Source: Desmodus rotundus (lineage: Eukaryota > Chordata > Mammalia > Chiroptera > Phyllostomidae). From it: 64,000 nt of DNA. The position numbers were made by a program, and so were the translations under genes. This document shows positions 1 to 10,660 of the stretch, piece by piece. The stretch is from assembly GCF_022682495.2 (NCBI RefSeq), contig NC_071393.1, forward strand, positions 103,434,304-103,498,303, written 5' to 3'. Numbering within the stretch: position 1 is the first letter of the stretch; each line of letters starts with the position of its first letter. Under the pieces are notes generated by a model, which made no database searches, was not told the origin of the DNA, and saw only the letters and a program-made list of their open reading frames with translations.

Positions 1-545
1 AAAAAAACTCTGTTAAAAAGTCAACTTTAGTACAGCCATTACCTTTGTACTCTGAGGAATAGATTTCTTTCTGATCGAAAAAAGAAATATAGTAGTTATT
101 ATAATGTTTTACTTCAACATGTTCTACAACGACATGGGCTGGAGCTTCGCTTACTTTCTACCGTTTTCTACTGTCTAAGGCTCAGCGGCTGGCCTCTTCA
201 ACGTGTGGCTTCCGAGGGCACGTTGATCTCTGAATTCAGGGAACTATGTTTAGTGGCATAAAAAAATTTATTGTAAGGTATAAGCACTTAGAAAGCTTAT
301 GCTAATCTATCTTACTTATTAAGAAATTGATTAAAAATATTAATATATGTGCAATCTGCCTTAATCCCTGAGGCAAGATCATGAATCAAAGTAGACCAGG
401 TCTATCCAATGGGATATCATTAACGCCCATATAATGCTGAGCCCATTGCTAAGATACAGGCTGGGAAACACGAATGACCACCTCATACCCACATAGAGCC
501 TGGGGTCAGAACACCAGGTCCTGAGAGTTTGTGGAAACAACTCAC
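1..545. other. Unassigned AT-rich sequence
   Basis: No repeat family, RNA gene or convincing exon is visible. The minus-strand frame stays open through 379-545, but this is the continuation past a possible splice donor at 545-544 and shows no recognisable protein. Confidence 0.5.
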
Positions 546-633
546 TCATTTGATGGGAGGCGTGGAAGACACAGAGGGAAACCAGAGTCTCCCGGTACTC
601 CCGCCTGTATTTGTCTTCATTCACTGTCAGAGA
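546..633 (-). other. Weak candidate internal exon (88 bp)
   Basis: On the minus strand a T-rich tract ending in AG (635-634) precedes 88 bp that are open in one frame, followed by a GTGAGT donor (545-540). The 29-residue product contains the stretch LVSLCVFHA, which loosely resembles the LCFFHA motif of axonemal dynein heavy chain C-terminal regions (7-8 identities over 14-16 residues by eye). Against it: no other dynein-like exon is seen in the following 63 kb on the same strand, although such genes have dozens of exons, and chance acceptor/donor pairs are common. It may be a decoy, an exon of an unrelated gene, or nothing. Confidence 0.15.
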
Positions 634-937
634 CTAAAAAATAAAATCGATCTGATGTCAAGATCGCTATACTCTGTTATGTAAAATAGTGGGGAGCACT
701 TAAAAGAGTTTCTTTCTAGACAATCCTTAGTGGCCGATGTGCTTGGCAAAGCTCTGTGAATTCAGACCTCTGTGACATGATAAACATCCCCTGAGGAGTT
801 GTCATTGGCTGTCCTGGTATCTATATGGTGGTGGCCGAGCTCGTACTTTTGTACAGGCACTAGTCCTCGTTGCAGGCTAACCTAGGCGAGGCCTTGGCTT
901 ATTGCACCAAACACATTATTATTATCATTAGTGTTCT
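634..937. other. Unassigned sequence
   Basis: About 300 bp with no repeat, exon or RNA gene that I can support. Confidence 0.5.
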
Positions 938-955
938 TCATCATCATCATCATCA

Positions 956-987
<32 letters not shown>
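938..987. repeat. Composite microsatellite (TCA)7(TTA)9
   Basis: Seven uninterrupted TCA units run directly into nine TTA units plus two bases. The single-base change of the unit (C to T) suggests one array grew out of the other. It lies just outside an old minus-strand LINE-1 3' end. Confidence 0.95.
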
Positions 988-1026
988 TTGGATACGGATA
1001 TCATGGAGAATTTTTTTCATAGGCTG

Positions 1027-1160
1027 TTTTTTTAAAGGACAGTTTTAGGTTCACAGCAAAATCGAGCAGAAAGTGCAGCGAGTTCTCACGTACCCAGTGC
1101 CACCACACACGCATGGTCTCCGCCACCGTCGGCACCCTTCACCAGAGGAGTGTTTCAAGT
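1027..1160 (-). mobile_element. Old LINE-1 3'UTR fragment
   Basis: The segment starting near GTTTTAGGTTCACAGCAAAA and its continuation match the reverse complement of the 3'UTR shared by old mammalian LINE-1 (L1M group), by pattern memory. It is a diverged short remnant with no coding content. Confidence 0.65.
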
Positions 1161-2365
1161 ACAAACTTTGTAGCATTTTCTTCCTTTGGAAATTTTATGA
1201 CCACTTCTTTCTGTCGTACATGATAATGCTGTTTTGTCTCAGGTCGTTGTGTTTCAACTGCACACTTACACTAAATTAAAGGTTAGTCAGAGTCTGTGAA
1301 AGCAAAGCCTGGACCAGGAACACAGTTGAGGCAAGACAAGCGGAGCAGCATTAATGCTATCTGCACATTTTGCTAGATTATGGTTGAAAATGTACTAAAG
1401 ATAAAACATGATGAAAACCTGAGAATAACCGGAAGCTCTAGAACTCCCACTTTAACTTACAAATGACTATCTATCTATGCTAAAGTAGAGCATGTGTATA
1501 TTTCACTGATAATTGTATGTTGACTATATATATATAGTAATTGACATGCATGGATACATAATTCATATATGGTTCTATTTTGCAGGTTAACACATATTAT
1601 TATGAGTTCTCATATACTTAAAAGGTTAGGAAAGTAGCAGCAACTTAAATTATCTCTCTCATGCTCATACTCACATACAGGTTATACTGCTAAGTTTTCC
1701 AAATAATCAGTGTCCTCTGTCTATATTTAACATGACTTGATTTCCTTTAAAGATAGCTAATGTGATAAAAGGCACTATGAACAAGTTAAATCAACCACCT
1801 CACACTGTGCATGAAACATTAAACAGAAAGAAGGCGTCTGCCATTAGCGAATTGCTTTGACGTGACCAAGTACCTGGCTCTCTGGATCAGCACCACGGTG
1901 GGTGAGTCCCAGGTGAAGCTGCTGAGCTGGACGTGCTGAATGGCAACAGGACGAGCACACATTCTCTCCTGCAGCGCACTTCTTGACGATGGAGTCAGGA
2001 GAGCTCAGGGGCTGTGGCCAAGATGTGGAGATGGAAGAGGACAGGAGGACATGGTCCATGGTCCATCTGGAAGATCTTTATTTCCTTTCTGAAACAGTAA
2101 AACAGACCGCATTTCCCCAGTGCACTAGGGTGTTGCATTACCTAAAAAGCTGCTGCAAGTGCAGAACTGGTTAGGCAACAGTGAGGATTCTGATCTTATC
2201 CTAAGGGTCACTGGGACAATCTGGCAGGGATCTGGAGGACTCAGAACAACTCCCATACAGACTTCCTCACTGTCTGCTTGAGAAAAATCCCAGGATTTAT
2301 CCAGGATGTGGATGGAAGAACACAGTACCCTTTCTTTCCCATCTCCAGTAATCAAAACAAGTGCA
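1161..2365. other. Unassigned sequence
   Basis: No repeat family recognised. It contains a perfect 16-bp palindrome ACTATATATATATAGT at 1523-1538. At 1850-2060 the composition is richer in GC with open frames on both strands, including a minus-strand stretch bounded by a pyrimidine tract/AG and a CAG-GTACTT donor-like site, but the encoded peptides are not recognisable. Confidence 0.45.
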
Positions 2366-2512
2366 GGAGATACTATTTTTATCATTCTCAACTCAGAGAT
2401 GAGGAAACAGAGGCAGAGAACGTTCTGACAACTTGCCCAAGGTCACTCAGTCCCTTGGTAGATGGCGGAGCTGGGATAATTGTGCAGGGAGTCTGGCTCC
2501 TGCCATGCTCTT
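2366..2512 (-). mobile_element. MIR SINE
   Basis: Contains the reverse complement of the MIR core: GATGAGGAAACAGAGGCA, then CTTGCCCAAGGTCACTCAG, then a GGCGGAGCTGGGAT segment and the anticipated GTCTGGCTCC end. Ancient tRNA-derived SINE, diverged and without function of its own. Confidence 0.85.
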
Positions 2513-2576
2513 CTCCACTACACCACAGCTGCCACGAGGAGTCCTAACCCAAGAACTCCTGGTTAAAAAAAGACAA

Positions 2577-2705
2577 GGAAAGATGGTTGGAGCATCGTCT
2601 GGATACACCAAGGTCGCGGGTTCGATCCTCTGTCAGGGCACATACACAAATTAACTAATGAATGTCTCTCTCTCTTCCTCTCTCTCTCTCTAAAAAAATC
2701 AACTG
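2577..2705 (+). mobile_element. VES-like bat SINE, 5' truncated
   Basis: The plus strand shows the RNA polymerase III B box (GGTTCGATCC at 2620-2629), the VES phrase TGTCAGGGCACATACA, an AATGAATG segment, a CT-rich run and an A-rich tail. The first part of the tRNA-like head (A box region) is missing. The 11-mer AAAAAAGACAA flanks both ends (2566-2576 and 2706-2716) and is a likely target-site duplication, though its A-richness makes it weak. This is not a functional tRNA gene. Confidence 0.85.
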
Positions 2706-2944
2706 AAAAAAGACAAAAAAGAGTGACATAATAGGGAAAAACAATTAAGATGTGCGCATTTTGAAAACCAGCTAGATTTATGAGGGAACTGATCATGATG
2801 TTCAGGCATTGAAAATGAAGAGTTCCAGGTGTGATCACTACCAGGGAAGGAGACTTCCTTCAGTTATTGGGAAGGGTAAGGCAAGGGGGCGCAGCTGGAG
2901 CTGTGGGCATTTGACGGACTGAACGCTCTGAAGTTGTTGCTAGG

Positions 2945-3730
2945 AGCCAGGAAGGCTCCTGAGCATCATCCTCTTTAGAGCCTTGACAACACTGAGAGGT
3001 AGATGTTAAAGCCTTGTTTAAAAAATTAATAGACTTTGTTTAGTAGAGAAGTTTTAGGTTTACAGAAAGATGGTGCAGACAGTCCCCACAGTTCCTACGT
3101 AACAACCCCTCTCCCCAGTTTCCCTTATTGTTAACATCTTGCATTAGCACGGTGTAGTTGTTACAATTGGTGAACCCATGTTGATACAGAACTATTACCT
3201 AAAGCCATGGGTTGCGTTAGGGTTCAGTCATTGTGTGTTGTGTGTACCATTCTGCAAGTCTTAACGAATGCGTAATGTTATATATCTACCACTACAATAT
3301 GATACAAAGTAGTTTACTGCCCTAAATCCCCCTGTATTTCATTTATTCATCCTTTTCATTATACCCTCTGTCAACTGATTTTTCTTTTTTTACTGTCTGT
3401 ATAATTTCACCTTTTCAGGAATGTCATTTAGTCAGAACCACACTGTATGTCGCCTTTTCAGAAAGGTTTCTTTAACTCAGCAGTATGCATCTCAGGTTCT
3501 TCTGCATTTTTTCAAAGCTCGATAGCTCATTTGCTTTTGTCATGGACTAATCCCATTGCATGGGATCTGACACTTGTTTATCCATTCACCCATGGAAGGG
3601 CATCTTGAACATAAAGCCTCATTTTTGAATGTTGAAATGGAGACTCAGAGAGGTTACCGTGCATCTACATTCCTGAAGCTAGAAACCGGTACAACTAGAG
3701 CTTCCGGTCAGTCCAAGGTGAGGTCTTTCC
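2945..3730 (-). mobile_element. MIR SINE split by a LINE-1 insertion
   Basis: MIR-like sequence (reverse complement) occurs at 2945-3014 (ends CTGAGAGGTAGATGTTA) and resumes at 3620-3730 (GGAGACTCAGAGAGGTTA onward). The two parts are consecutive in the MIR consensus, so the LINE-1 tail between them was inserted into an existing MIR. Confidence 0.7.
3015..3611 (-). mobile_element. LINE-1 3'UTR insertion (L1M group)
   Basis: About 600 bp match the 3' non-coding end of an old LINE-1 in reverse complement, including GTTTTAGGTTTACAGAAAGA and TTAACATCTTGCATTAGCAC. An 8-bp repeat TAAAGCCT lies at both edges (3007-3014, 3612-3619), as expected for target-primed reverse transcription. It is 5' truncated and has no ORF. 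Confidence 0.8.
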
Positions 3731-4869
3731 TCCTACATGTCAGGATTAGGTAGTAATAGGGTGGGAGTCAGGTAATAGTATAAATTGAGGCACTTGATTA
3801 GTCAAACCACATGTCTCGTTTTTCTTCCCAGGTTGTGCAACTGTATTTTCAGTGTGCAGAACTTACGCTCTGGAAGAGCTAGCCCCAGCAGGGTCGTGTC
3901 TCCTTCCAAGTGAGAGCTTCGAATATGCCAGCGAAGTTGCTTTAGGGAAAACAAACACACTACGCAAGTTCCTGGGGTGACAAAGCGCAATATCTTGGTA
4001 GAACTGGCCAGTAGATCACCACTCAAGACGACAATGTTTTCAGGAGCCTTACAAAGGAATTTTTGACCACACAAACTACCACACTCAATTCTACTACCGG
4101 GCCTTTATATTAAGGGGTTTCAACTCCGGTAAGGATCTGACCACACGGAGAAGGAAGCAGTTATACTGTACTGTGCCTAAGGCCCTGACAGCCAAGTGAG
4201 AAGGGAGAGAGCGGGTAAAAGAAAGCGACCCGGGCAGCAGGGCGGGGCTGGATGCTGAGTGGGAGTCTCTGCTCCCCGAACCGAGCCAGTTTCCCTCTTT
4301 GCTGCAGGATCTGCACTCACGTACGTACTGGTGGAGTCGCACGTGGACGCAGAGTGATGGCTGACTGGGAACCTGTGGAACCCAGCCCCTTCCTCTCCTT
4401 TTCTCTTAGGAGTGAGCGCCCCACGCAGAACTCTTCTGTCCTTCCTTCTGGACTCTGTGTGATAGGAGGCCTGTTCCCTGGGGAAGGTCTTCGGCCGTCC
4501 AGCGTGGACTGAGACTGCGGGTGGGGGGTGAGGAGGGTAGAGGCCTACTTGTCTCTGTGTTCTGTAGCAGTAAGTATGGTCTGCAGAGAAAGCCATATTC
4601 TCGAAAATCATGTTTGCCAGTGATAAAAGGTGACATTTCATCTTTCTGTGCTTTACTATTTTATTTCTTTTTAGTTGGCTCAGAATTAGTGAAGAGAAGA
4701 GAAATGATATTTTAGGTGTTCATCAAACCCAATTCATAGAAAATCAGAGGCCACCTTTATCCCTTTGTAAATTTCCTTACTTATGGCTTTTTCCGCTCAG
4801 GGATTCCTTGAACTTTGACAAGAGATGGGGTAAGGAGACAGAGTGACAGACAAGCTTTGAAGTTAGTCA
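3731..4869. other. Unassigned sequence with a GC/CpG-richer patch
   Basis: No repeat recognised. Around 4220-4360 the sequence is GC-richer and has more CpG than its surroundings. On the minus strand near 3940 a pyrimidine tract ending AAAG faces a GTAAGT donor-like site near 3868, but the reading frames between are short or interrupted. Overlapping frames around 4177-4641 look like chance. Confidence 0.4.
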
Positions 4870-5040
4870 TCAATAATAATCATAACTGCTATTGCTTCAT
4901 TGAATCCTTACGAAAATAATACCTGATAAGGTTATATCCACTGTGTAGATGAAGAGCAGAGGGACTTGCCCAAGGTCACGGGACTAGGAAGCAGCACATT
5001 TTAGGTTGATTCCGGTTGATTTCAAGCCTCTGCTTTTCTA
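4870..5040 (-). mobile_element. MIR SINE
   Basis: Reverse-complement MIR signature: GTAGATGAAGAGCAGAGG followed by GACTTGCCCAAGGTCACG, preceded by an AATCCTTACGA segment equal to the MIR 3' half. Confidence 0.8.
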
Positions 5041-5844
5041 CTACATTTCTCCAAGAGTTTTCAATGCCTTCTTTCTCAATGTTCCTTTTATCTCCCCTCC
5101 CCTTCCATTCCTGCTGCTCCTCTCCCTGCCTCCGGCTCATATCTGGCCTATGACCACAGGCCCCCTCAACCTCTCACGTTCCACTGAGTCTGTTCTGCAC
5201 ACAACTCCAAGGATATCCTTCCTAAAACTCGATTTAGTACATGCCACCCCCAATCTAAGACCATTCTCATTTGTTCCATCACCTCCTCAAAGATGACTGT
5301 CCCTGATGAAACAGAATACTCATCGACAGTGCTAATTCAGAGCCCGACTCTGACCTGGCACTGAAGTCTACATAAGTCGTCTCGCCCTTCTTTGGATAGC
5401 GGCACTCATCTTTGTCCCTCCTGGTGACAGTTATTACAACCCACTCAGTAGCCCCTTTTCTTATGTGGAGTTATAAGCCCTCCCCCTGTGGGAGCACTGC
5501 ACCCCCCGCAACAGTCCCCTGTCCTTGGACTTCTCTGCACACTGAAGGGCGATCACAAGTATCCCCTGGACCAGAAGACGGCAGGGAGGAGAGAAATTGC
5601 CCCATAGACGTCTGTTAAATGGATTAAATGAGTTCGCTTTTGCACTTCTTACAGTTTCAGGCATGATTGTTCCAACTTAATATGGGCTCCTTAAGTACAT
5701 TTGATTAATGAAAGAATGCTTACTTAATTACCTTAAATAGATAAAATATTGATCATGCCTCCCTAAATACTTCACCCAAGCCATGAACATATGATTTAAA
5801 ATATGATAACTCTTTTTTTTGGCAAGTGGCTGCAAGGCTTGTGT
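5041..5844. other. Mostly unassigned; possible LINE-2 remnant at 5090-5300
   Basis: The CT-rich stretch 5090-5300 faintly follows the order of LINE-2 ORF2 3' sequence on the plus strand (CCTTCCTAAAACTCGATTTAGTAC region), too diverged to be certain. Nothing recognised in 5300-5844. Confidence 0.3.
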
Positions 5845-6058
5845 TGGGACCCTCACTTTCTGTGTAGCTCTGCACTTCCTCGCTGTGGGTTCTAAGGCAA
5901 ATTAACCTGTATGTGGCTTGTTGCCTCCTGGGGACAATAATAGCAGGAGTGTGTGTGTGTGTGTGTGTGTGTGTAGACAGAGTTAAAGTGAACTGCTTAG
6001 AATAATGCCTAGCTCAAAATAGGTACTCAGTCAATATTAGTTATTATTATAATGGATA
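5845..6058 (+). mobile_element. MIR SINE interrupted by a (GT)13 microsatellite
   Basis: Plus-strand MIR order is seen: GGGGACAATAATAGCAGGAG, then a pure (GT)13 at 5949-5974, then AATAATGCCTAGCTC and TACTCAGTCAATATTAG. The microsatellite occupies the middle of the MIR 3' half. Confidence 0.75.
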
Positions 6059-6640
6059 GAACAATCATCATGAATGATGTGCGCACTTAAATGTAGCACA
6101 TTCGTAAAACTGCAGGGATCGGAAACGGTTGTTCTTACAGTCATAGCCTCTGAACCGTCACCCTTTGAGATCCCTCTGTCTTCTCCTCCACCTTAACCAT
6201 TATCTTCCGTCTCCAGAGGTTCTTGGAGACTTGCTGAAGTGATGCTCTGGTGTGAATGTTTTGGTTTTGGGGACCAGTTTTCTTTAGGCAGAACCACCCG
6301 CAAGTGGTTTTTGAGGCCCGTGCTCAGCAGATGAGGGTTCAGTGGATTAGCAGTGGGAGCAGCAATGGCAGGATTAGATGGAAACTAGGCAGCCCCTGGA
6401 ATTCAGAGTTGGAGGGACACAGTGCAATGGTTAAACAATGTTTCCTCTGGGAGGAAAAAAATAAGCAATTCGGAAGATTGATTCTGACATTGTCCTTCCA
6501 TTTCCTAAAAGATTTTTTTGAAGAAAACCTTTATTGATTAACTTCTAGGCATTCACTGGTCACCCGCCCTTAAGATGTATCCACATCTGTGGTTTTTAGG
6601 TGCATTGTGCTGTGATGATACAGAGCAAAGACCCTCAAAT
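6059..6640. other. Unassigned sequence
   Basis: No recognisable repeat, exon or RNA gene. A 93-codon plus-strand frame at 6256-6537 shows no family features. Confidence 0.45.
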
Positions 6641-7120
6641 GTGTATCTTCTCTAACCCACACTTTCACATCTAAGAATCCTTTCTGAAAGTACATTTGCA
6701 TAAGTGGGCAAAACTCAACGTTAAAGAAAGTTTACCACAATAAATCACACCACAGGTAATCTAATAGCAAATCATATGGAAAAAATATCGAGTAAGAGAG
6801 GGTTGGCTCAATAAATCTTGGGCCATCTATCCATTGAATGCTATAGCCATTTGAAGAAATAATGGAAATGTATGTTTATTGACATAGGGAGACGCTTGTG
6901 CTGTACTACAAAGGAATAAAACTATGTAAGTTTGATCCTGCTGCAGACATTTGTATTGTATCTGTGGATATGACTGTCTGGAAGAGCATTTGCCAAAATG
7001 TCAATGATTATTACCCCTGGATACGTTCAGCTAAATTTAAGAAGTATTTGTATTTAACATTTTTTCTCCAGACTATGATATGCGTGATTAAAGTAAAAAA
7101 CAAAAACCACAAACGTGAGC
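6641..7120 (+). mobile_element. Old LINE-1 3'UTR fragment
   Basis: Follows the order of an old LINE-1 3'UTR on the plus strand: GGCTCAATAAATC, CCATTGAATGCTATAGCCATT, ACATAGGGAGACGCTTGTG and a CTGGAAGAGCATTTGCC segment. Diverged and non-coding. Confidence 0.6.
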
Positions 7121-7949
7121 TGGTGGAAGCAGAAGGTCCGGGCTCCCATGAGAAGCTGACGTGGGGCTGAAGAAGCAGCAACCTAGAGGTGAATACGTAC
7201 CTCGTCCGAGACAGTTCCCCTTTGCAAAAAGGAATTTGGCTCTCTTTCTAAAACCATGCTTCACGCGCTGTGCTCTTCATCAGACTGGTCAGGGTGTAGC
7301 CATTTAAAATACTTGTAACAAATACACAGGAAAGGTAGTCAGACCAACATCTTCACCCATCTTTCCCACTGGACAGTCAGCTTCCAGGAGGGCTCTTACT
7401 TGCTAGTTAGCAACTACTGCAGGTACTAACAGCGGGGTCAGCCCTCGGTGGATGCCTCCCAGTTATTCAGCAGATGCTCTCTGACCATTCAACTGAACCA
7501 GGTCCATTATTATTAGATTTACAGTTCTAACTTATGGAGATACATTTTTATGGCCTATTCATAGTCAGGAGAATAAATCTTGCTTGTGTTTGGTAACTCA
7601 TGTCAGTTATTTGTTGCAGAAGAAATGTATTCCTTTTGTATTCCTCAATGTATTTGTGACAAAATAGAGAAAGTAAATTGAGAATTGCATTCTTGGTGAT
7701 TATCATTACCTGGTTTCTTGTTTTGCAAATCTTTCCCTTTTTCCTCTCTTACAAAGTTCAATGAATGTTTCTGAAAAATGACGAACCCTAAACTAGTTTT
7801 AATTTCCTGAACTATGCACTGGTATGACCAGTTGCCCTCTAGAGATCTTCATAGGAGTATCTCATAGGCGCCTCAGAGCCTGAACTGCACTCACTATAGT
7901 CTCATGAATTGAGCTTCTCACCCCAATTTCTCACCATAGGAATGGCGCA
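7121..7949. other. Unassigned sequence
   Basis: No repeat or coding feature that I can support. Confidence 0.45.
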
Positions 7950-8100
7950 CTATCTCTTCAGTTCCTTGGTCTACAAATGGAGAATCATTCCCAGTCCCTC
8001 AGGCTTCACCCATTGTATTCCTCCATTGAATAAATCTCAAGTCCCATTAATTCTACCTCTTAAATAACTCAATTCTATCCCCCTTTCTCAATTTTCATTG
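7950..8100 (+). mobile_element. LINE-2 ORF2 fragment
   Basis: The run CCCATTAATTCTACCTCTTA and following CT-rich sequence match the LINE-2 ORF2 section encoding the region downstream of the reverse-transcriptase core, plus orientation. Short and degenerate. It abuts an oppositely oriented LINE-2 copy. Confidence 0.5.
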
Positions 8101-8103
8101 CAA

Positions 8104-9165
8104 TTCTTTGACTCAACAAATACTTACTTAGGAAGCACCTACCATGTTCCAGGTACTGTGCTAGGCTCTGAAGTTAGAGTGGCGAACAAAATAGGCAAAG
8201 TCTGCTGTCCTGGAGATTATAGTCTAGTGGGAGAGGCAGACGATAAGCAAGGCTATCTTAAGTAACAGTTTCAGGGACTGATAGGGCAATGGAGATAAAG
8301 CAGAGCATTATGGAAAGGGAGTGGGTTAGGATGGTAAAGCCTGGCCTCGGTGGAGTAGACATTTGTGCAGAAAACTTGCGGGATGTGAGGGTGGAGCCAT
8401 CTGAAAAGATCAGAGGCAGAGGCACTCTGGCAGAAGGAAAAGACAATGCAGGAATTTTAGGTGGGAAAGGTTTACTGTGTCCTAGAAGGCTGGAGTGTCT
8501 GGAGAGGAGTGAGTGAGAAGGGGGTCCTGAGGTTGGAAAGCGAGGCAGGGGCCAGGCGTGCAGAAGGAGGATCACGACTTACTTCCAAGGAGATGGGATG
8601 TTAAAGTGTGATGGGAAGCCATTGAGGAATCTTAAGAAAGGGAGTGACATCATTTGATTATTTTTGTTGTTTTTTAAAATTTTATTTTATTATTATTTTT
8701 TATTTTAAAATTATTCATTTATTTTTAGAGAGGGGAAGGGAGGGAGAAAGAGAGGGAGGGAAACACCAGTGTGTGGTTGCCTCTGGTATGTCCCCTAGTG
8801 GGGACCTTGCCTGCAACCCAGGCATGTGCCCTGATTGGGAATCCAATTGGCGACCCTTTGGTTCACAGGCCAGCACTCAGTCCACTGAGCCACACCAGCC
8901 AGGATCATTTGATTATTTTTGAAAGACTATCCTAAGTGCAGTGTGAAGATTTTTCAAGGCAAGAGAGAAACCAGATCAAGTAGGAAGCTGTGGAAAGCAG
9001 GCAAGAGGCAAGGGTGCTGGTAGCTGTGGACGTAGCCAGCAGCGACCAGATCCAGGTACCTTTTGAAGGTAGAAGCAGCAGGAATCACAGATGGATGAAG
9101 AGGTGGCAGTAAGGGGAAGAGGGCTCCCAGGTATTTGGGCTGAGCCAGATGGCTCAGTATAATTT
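8104..9165 (-). mobile_element. LINE-2 3' part, split by a VES SINE
   Basis: On the minus strand this runs from the LINE-2 3' end (ACCATGTTCCAGGTACTGTG at 8142-8161, reverse complement of the conserved LINE-2 tail) into degraded ORF2. Recognisable pieces include GATGGGAAGCCATTGAGGAA and GGAGTGACATCATTTGA. A VES SINE interrupts it at 8667-8903, after which LINE-2 resumes with TTTTGAAGGTAGAAGCAGCA. Confidence 0.8.
8667..8903 (-). mobile_element. VES bat SINE with perfect 18-bp target-site duplication
   Basis: Read on the minus strand this starts with the VES tRNA-like head (CCTGGCTGGTGTGGCTCAGT), continues through the B-box area, a CCTGCAACCCAGGCATGT equivalent and a CT-rich middle, and ends in an A/T-rich tail. 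The 18-mer ATCATTTGATTATTTTTG flanks it exactly (8649-8666, 8904-8921) without mismatch, which suggests a comparatively recent LINE-1-mediated insertion. It splits a LINE-2 copy. VES-type SINEs are characteristic of bats. Confidence 0.95.
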
Positions 9166-9224
9166 ATTAAATGACTTATCTTTTGCAACCAGGAGAAAAT
9201 AATCTTCTTCATGTATTTTGTTTC

Positions 9225-10660
9225 CTTGTAAATTTGTATCTATTTCTGGGTTTCCTGTTCTATTTCTTTGATTTATTTGTCACTGGACCAGTATCACACT
9301 CTTTTTACTTCTAATTAAAATTAACTTAAATTATTAACATTATCAATTAATGTTATAAATAAAATTATTACTATATAATACAATTAATCTTATAATCATT
9401 ATTTTTCAGCTCTGTTTTTGTTATTCTCACATGCTAATTCTACAAATAATTTTAGAATCACATGCCAAGCTTCTAAAAAAAAACCTGCTAGGAATTTGAT
9501 TGTTTTTGCATTGTATTTATAGCTTAGTTCAGTTTGTAATAACATTTTAACATAGTTTTTCTTTCCACATGTACTATGCTTTTCTGTAAAGTTTTATAAT
9601 TTCCTTAATATAGTAGACATTTCTTGTTATTTTTTTTTTCTTTTGTGAATGGGAAATTACCTTATCTGTCACACTTTCTAACTAGTTTTTGCAGGCAAGT
9701 GAGAAAGTTATTACTTTTGCATATTTGTATTTTAGCCAGATAACCTACTAAAATCCCTCATGTTTCTTAAAGTTTTTCAGTTGATTCACTTGGGTTTTCA
9801 AGACTATAATCTTTATAATCTGCAAATAATGATACTTCTGCCTCTTCCTACCCAATATTTATGCTTCTTATCTCATCCTCTCACCTAATTACATCAGTGA
9901 GCACTTCAAGAACAGTCATTAAGTAATTGCTAACAAGGACCCTGGTTGTGTCCTCCTTTTGCTGGGACTACGCCCCGCTCTTTACCAGCAAGTGTTATGC
10001 TGGCTGTTGCTTTGTTGTGTGTGAGATACATGTAACTTTTGAAATAGATGGCTTCAAAGTTGAGTTCTATTAGCACAATAGTAAAATCTTTTAAAAAATC
10101 ATTTCTTAAGGGGGGAGGAAAGGGTGGCAAATATTGAAGCAATCACACGGTTCTAATTCTCAGACCTAGTTATAAGATAAAGTTGTCTCTTATTAGAATT
10201 TTATTATTGAACTATCTTCAGAAGTCTGGAATTAACCCCCCTTGATTATGGTATGTTCTTGCTTTATTTTACTATTCATATAATATAATATGCTAATATT
10301 TTATTTGGTATTTTGCATCTGACTCAAAAACGAGATTAGTCTGCACTTTTTCTGTTCTAGCATTTTTTTTTGCAATCCTTTGGTCTCCTTGTCATGCTGG
10401 CTGTGAGAATTCTTCCCTCAAACTTTGATACAACTAAGTAACAGCGAATGGAAAGCCAAGGGGCCCTGGCCTCAGAGTAGTACTTCCCTGGCCACGTCAT
10501 AGCTGTGATATAGGTTTTCTACCACTGCTTTAAAAAACAAAATCCGAGGTCTTATAGATTTATATATTTTTAGGAAATGATTCGTGTTACTCAAGTTTTC
10601 CAATTTATTACCACAGGGTTCTAAGTATTGTTTAATATTCTACACAAAATTCCTTTCTTC
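9225..10660 (-). mobile_element. Old LINE-1 fragment (ORF2 3' half)
   Basis: Reverse-complement LINE-1 ORF2 order is recognisable: TTCTGGGTTTCCTGTTCTAT, the segment TTTTAGAATCACATGCCAAGC, GTTATGCTGGCTGTTG, GGAATTAACCCCCC(C)TTGAT, GCTAATATTTTATTTGGTAT, and CAAGTTTTCCAATTTATTACC near the end. Reading frames are destroyed throughout. L1M-grade divergence by eye. Confidence 0.75.

Noticed and set aside
2615..2640. tRNA gene signal (B box)
   Set aside because: It belongs to a VES-type SINE: the A-box region is missing and CT-rich and A-rich tails follow.
3868..3945. Acceptor/donor pair on the minus strand suggesting an exon
   Set aside because: The enclosed sequence has a stop in the most protein-like frame and the other frames are unconvincing.
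4177..4641. 154-codon minus-strand frame in a GC-richer patch
   Set aside because: Overlapping frames exist on both strands, as expected from GC-rich sequence, and no recognisable protein or splice structure was seen.
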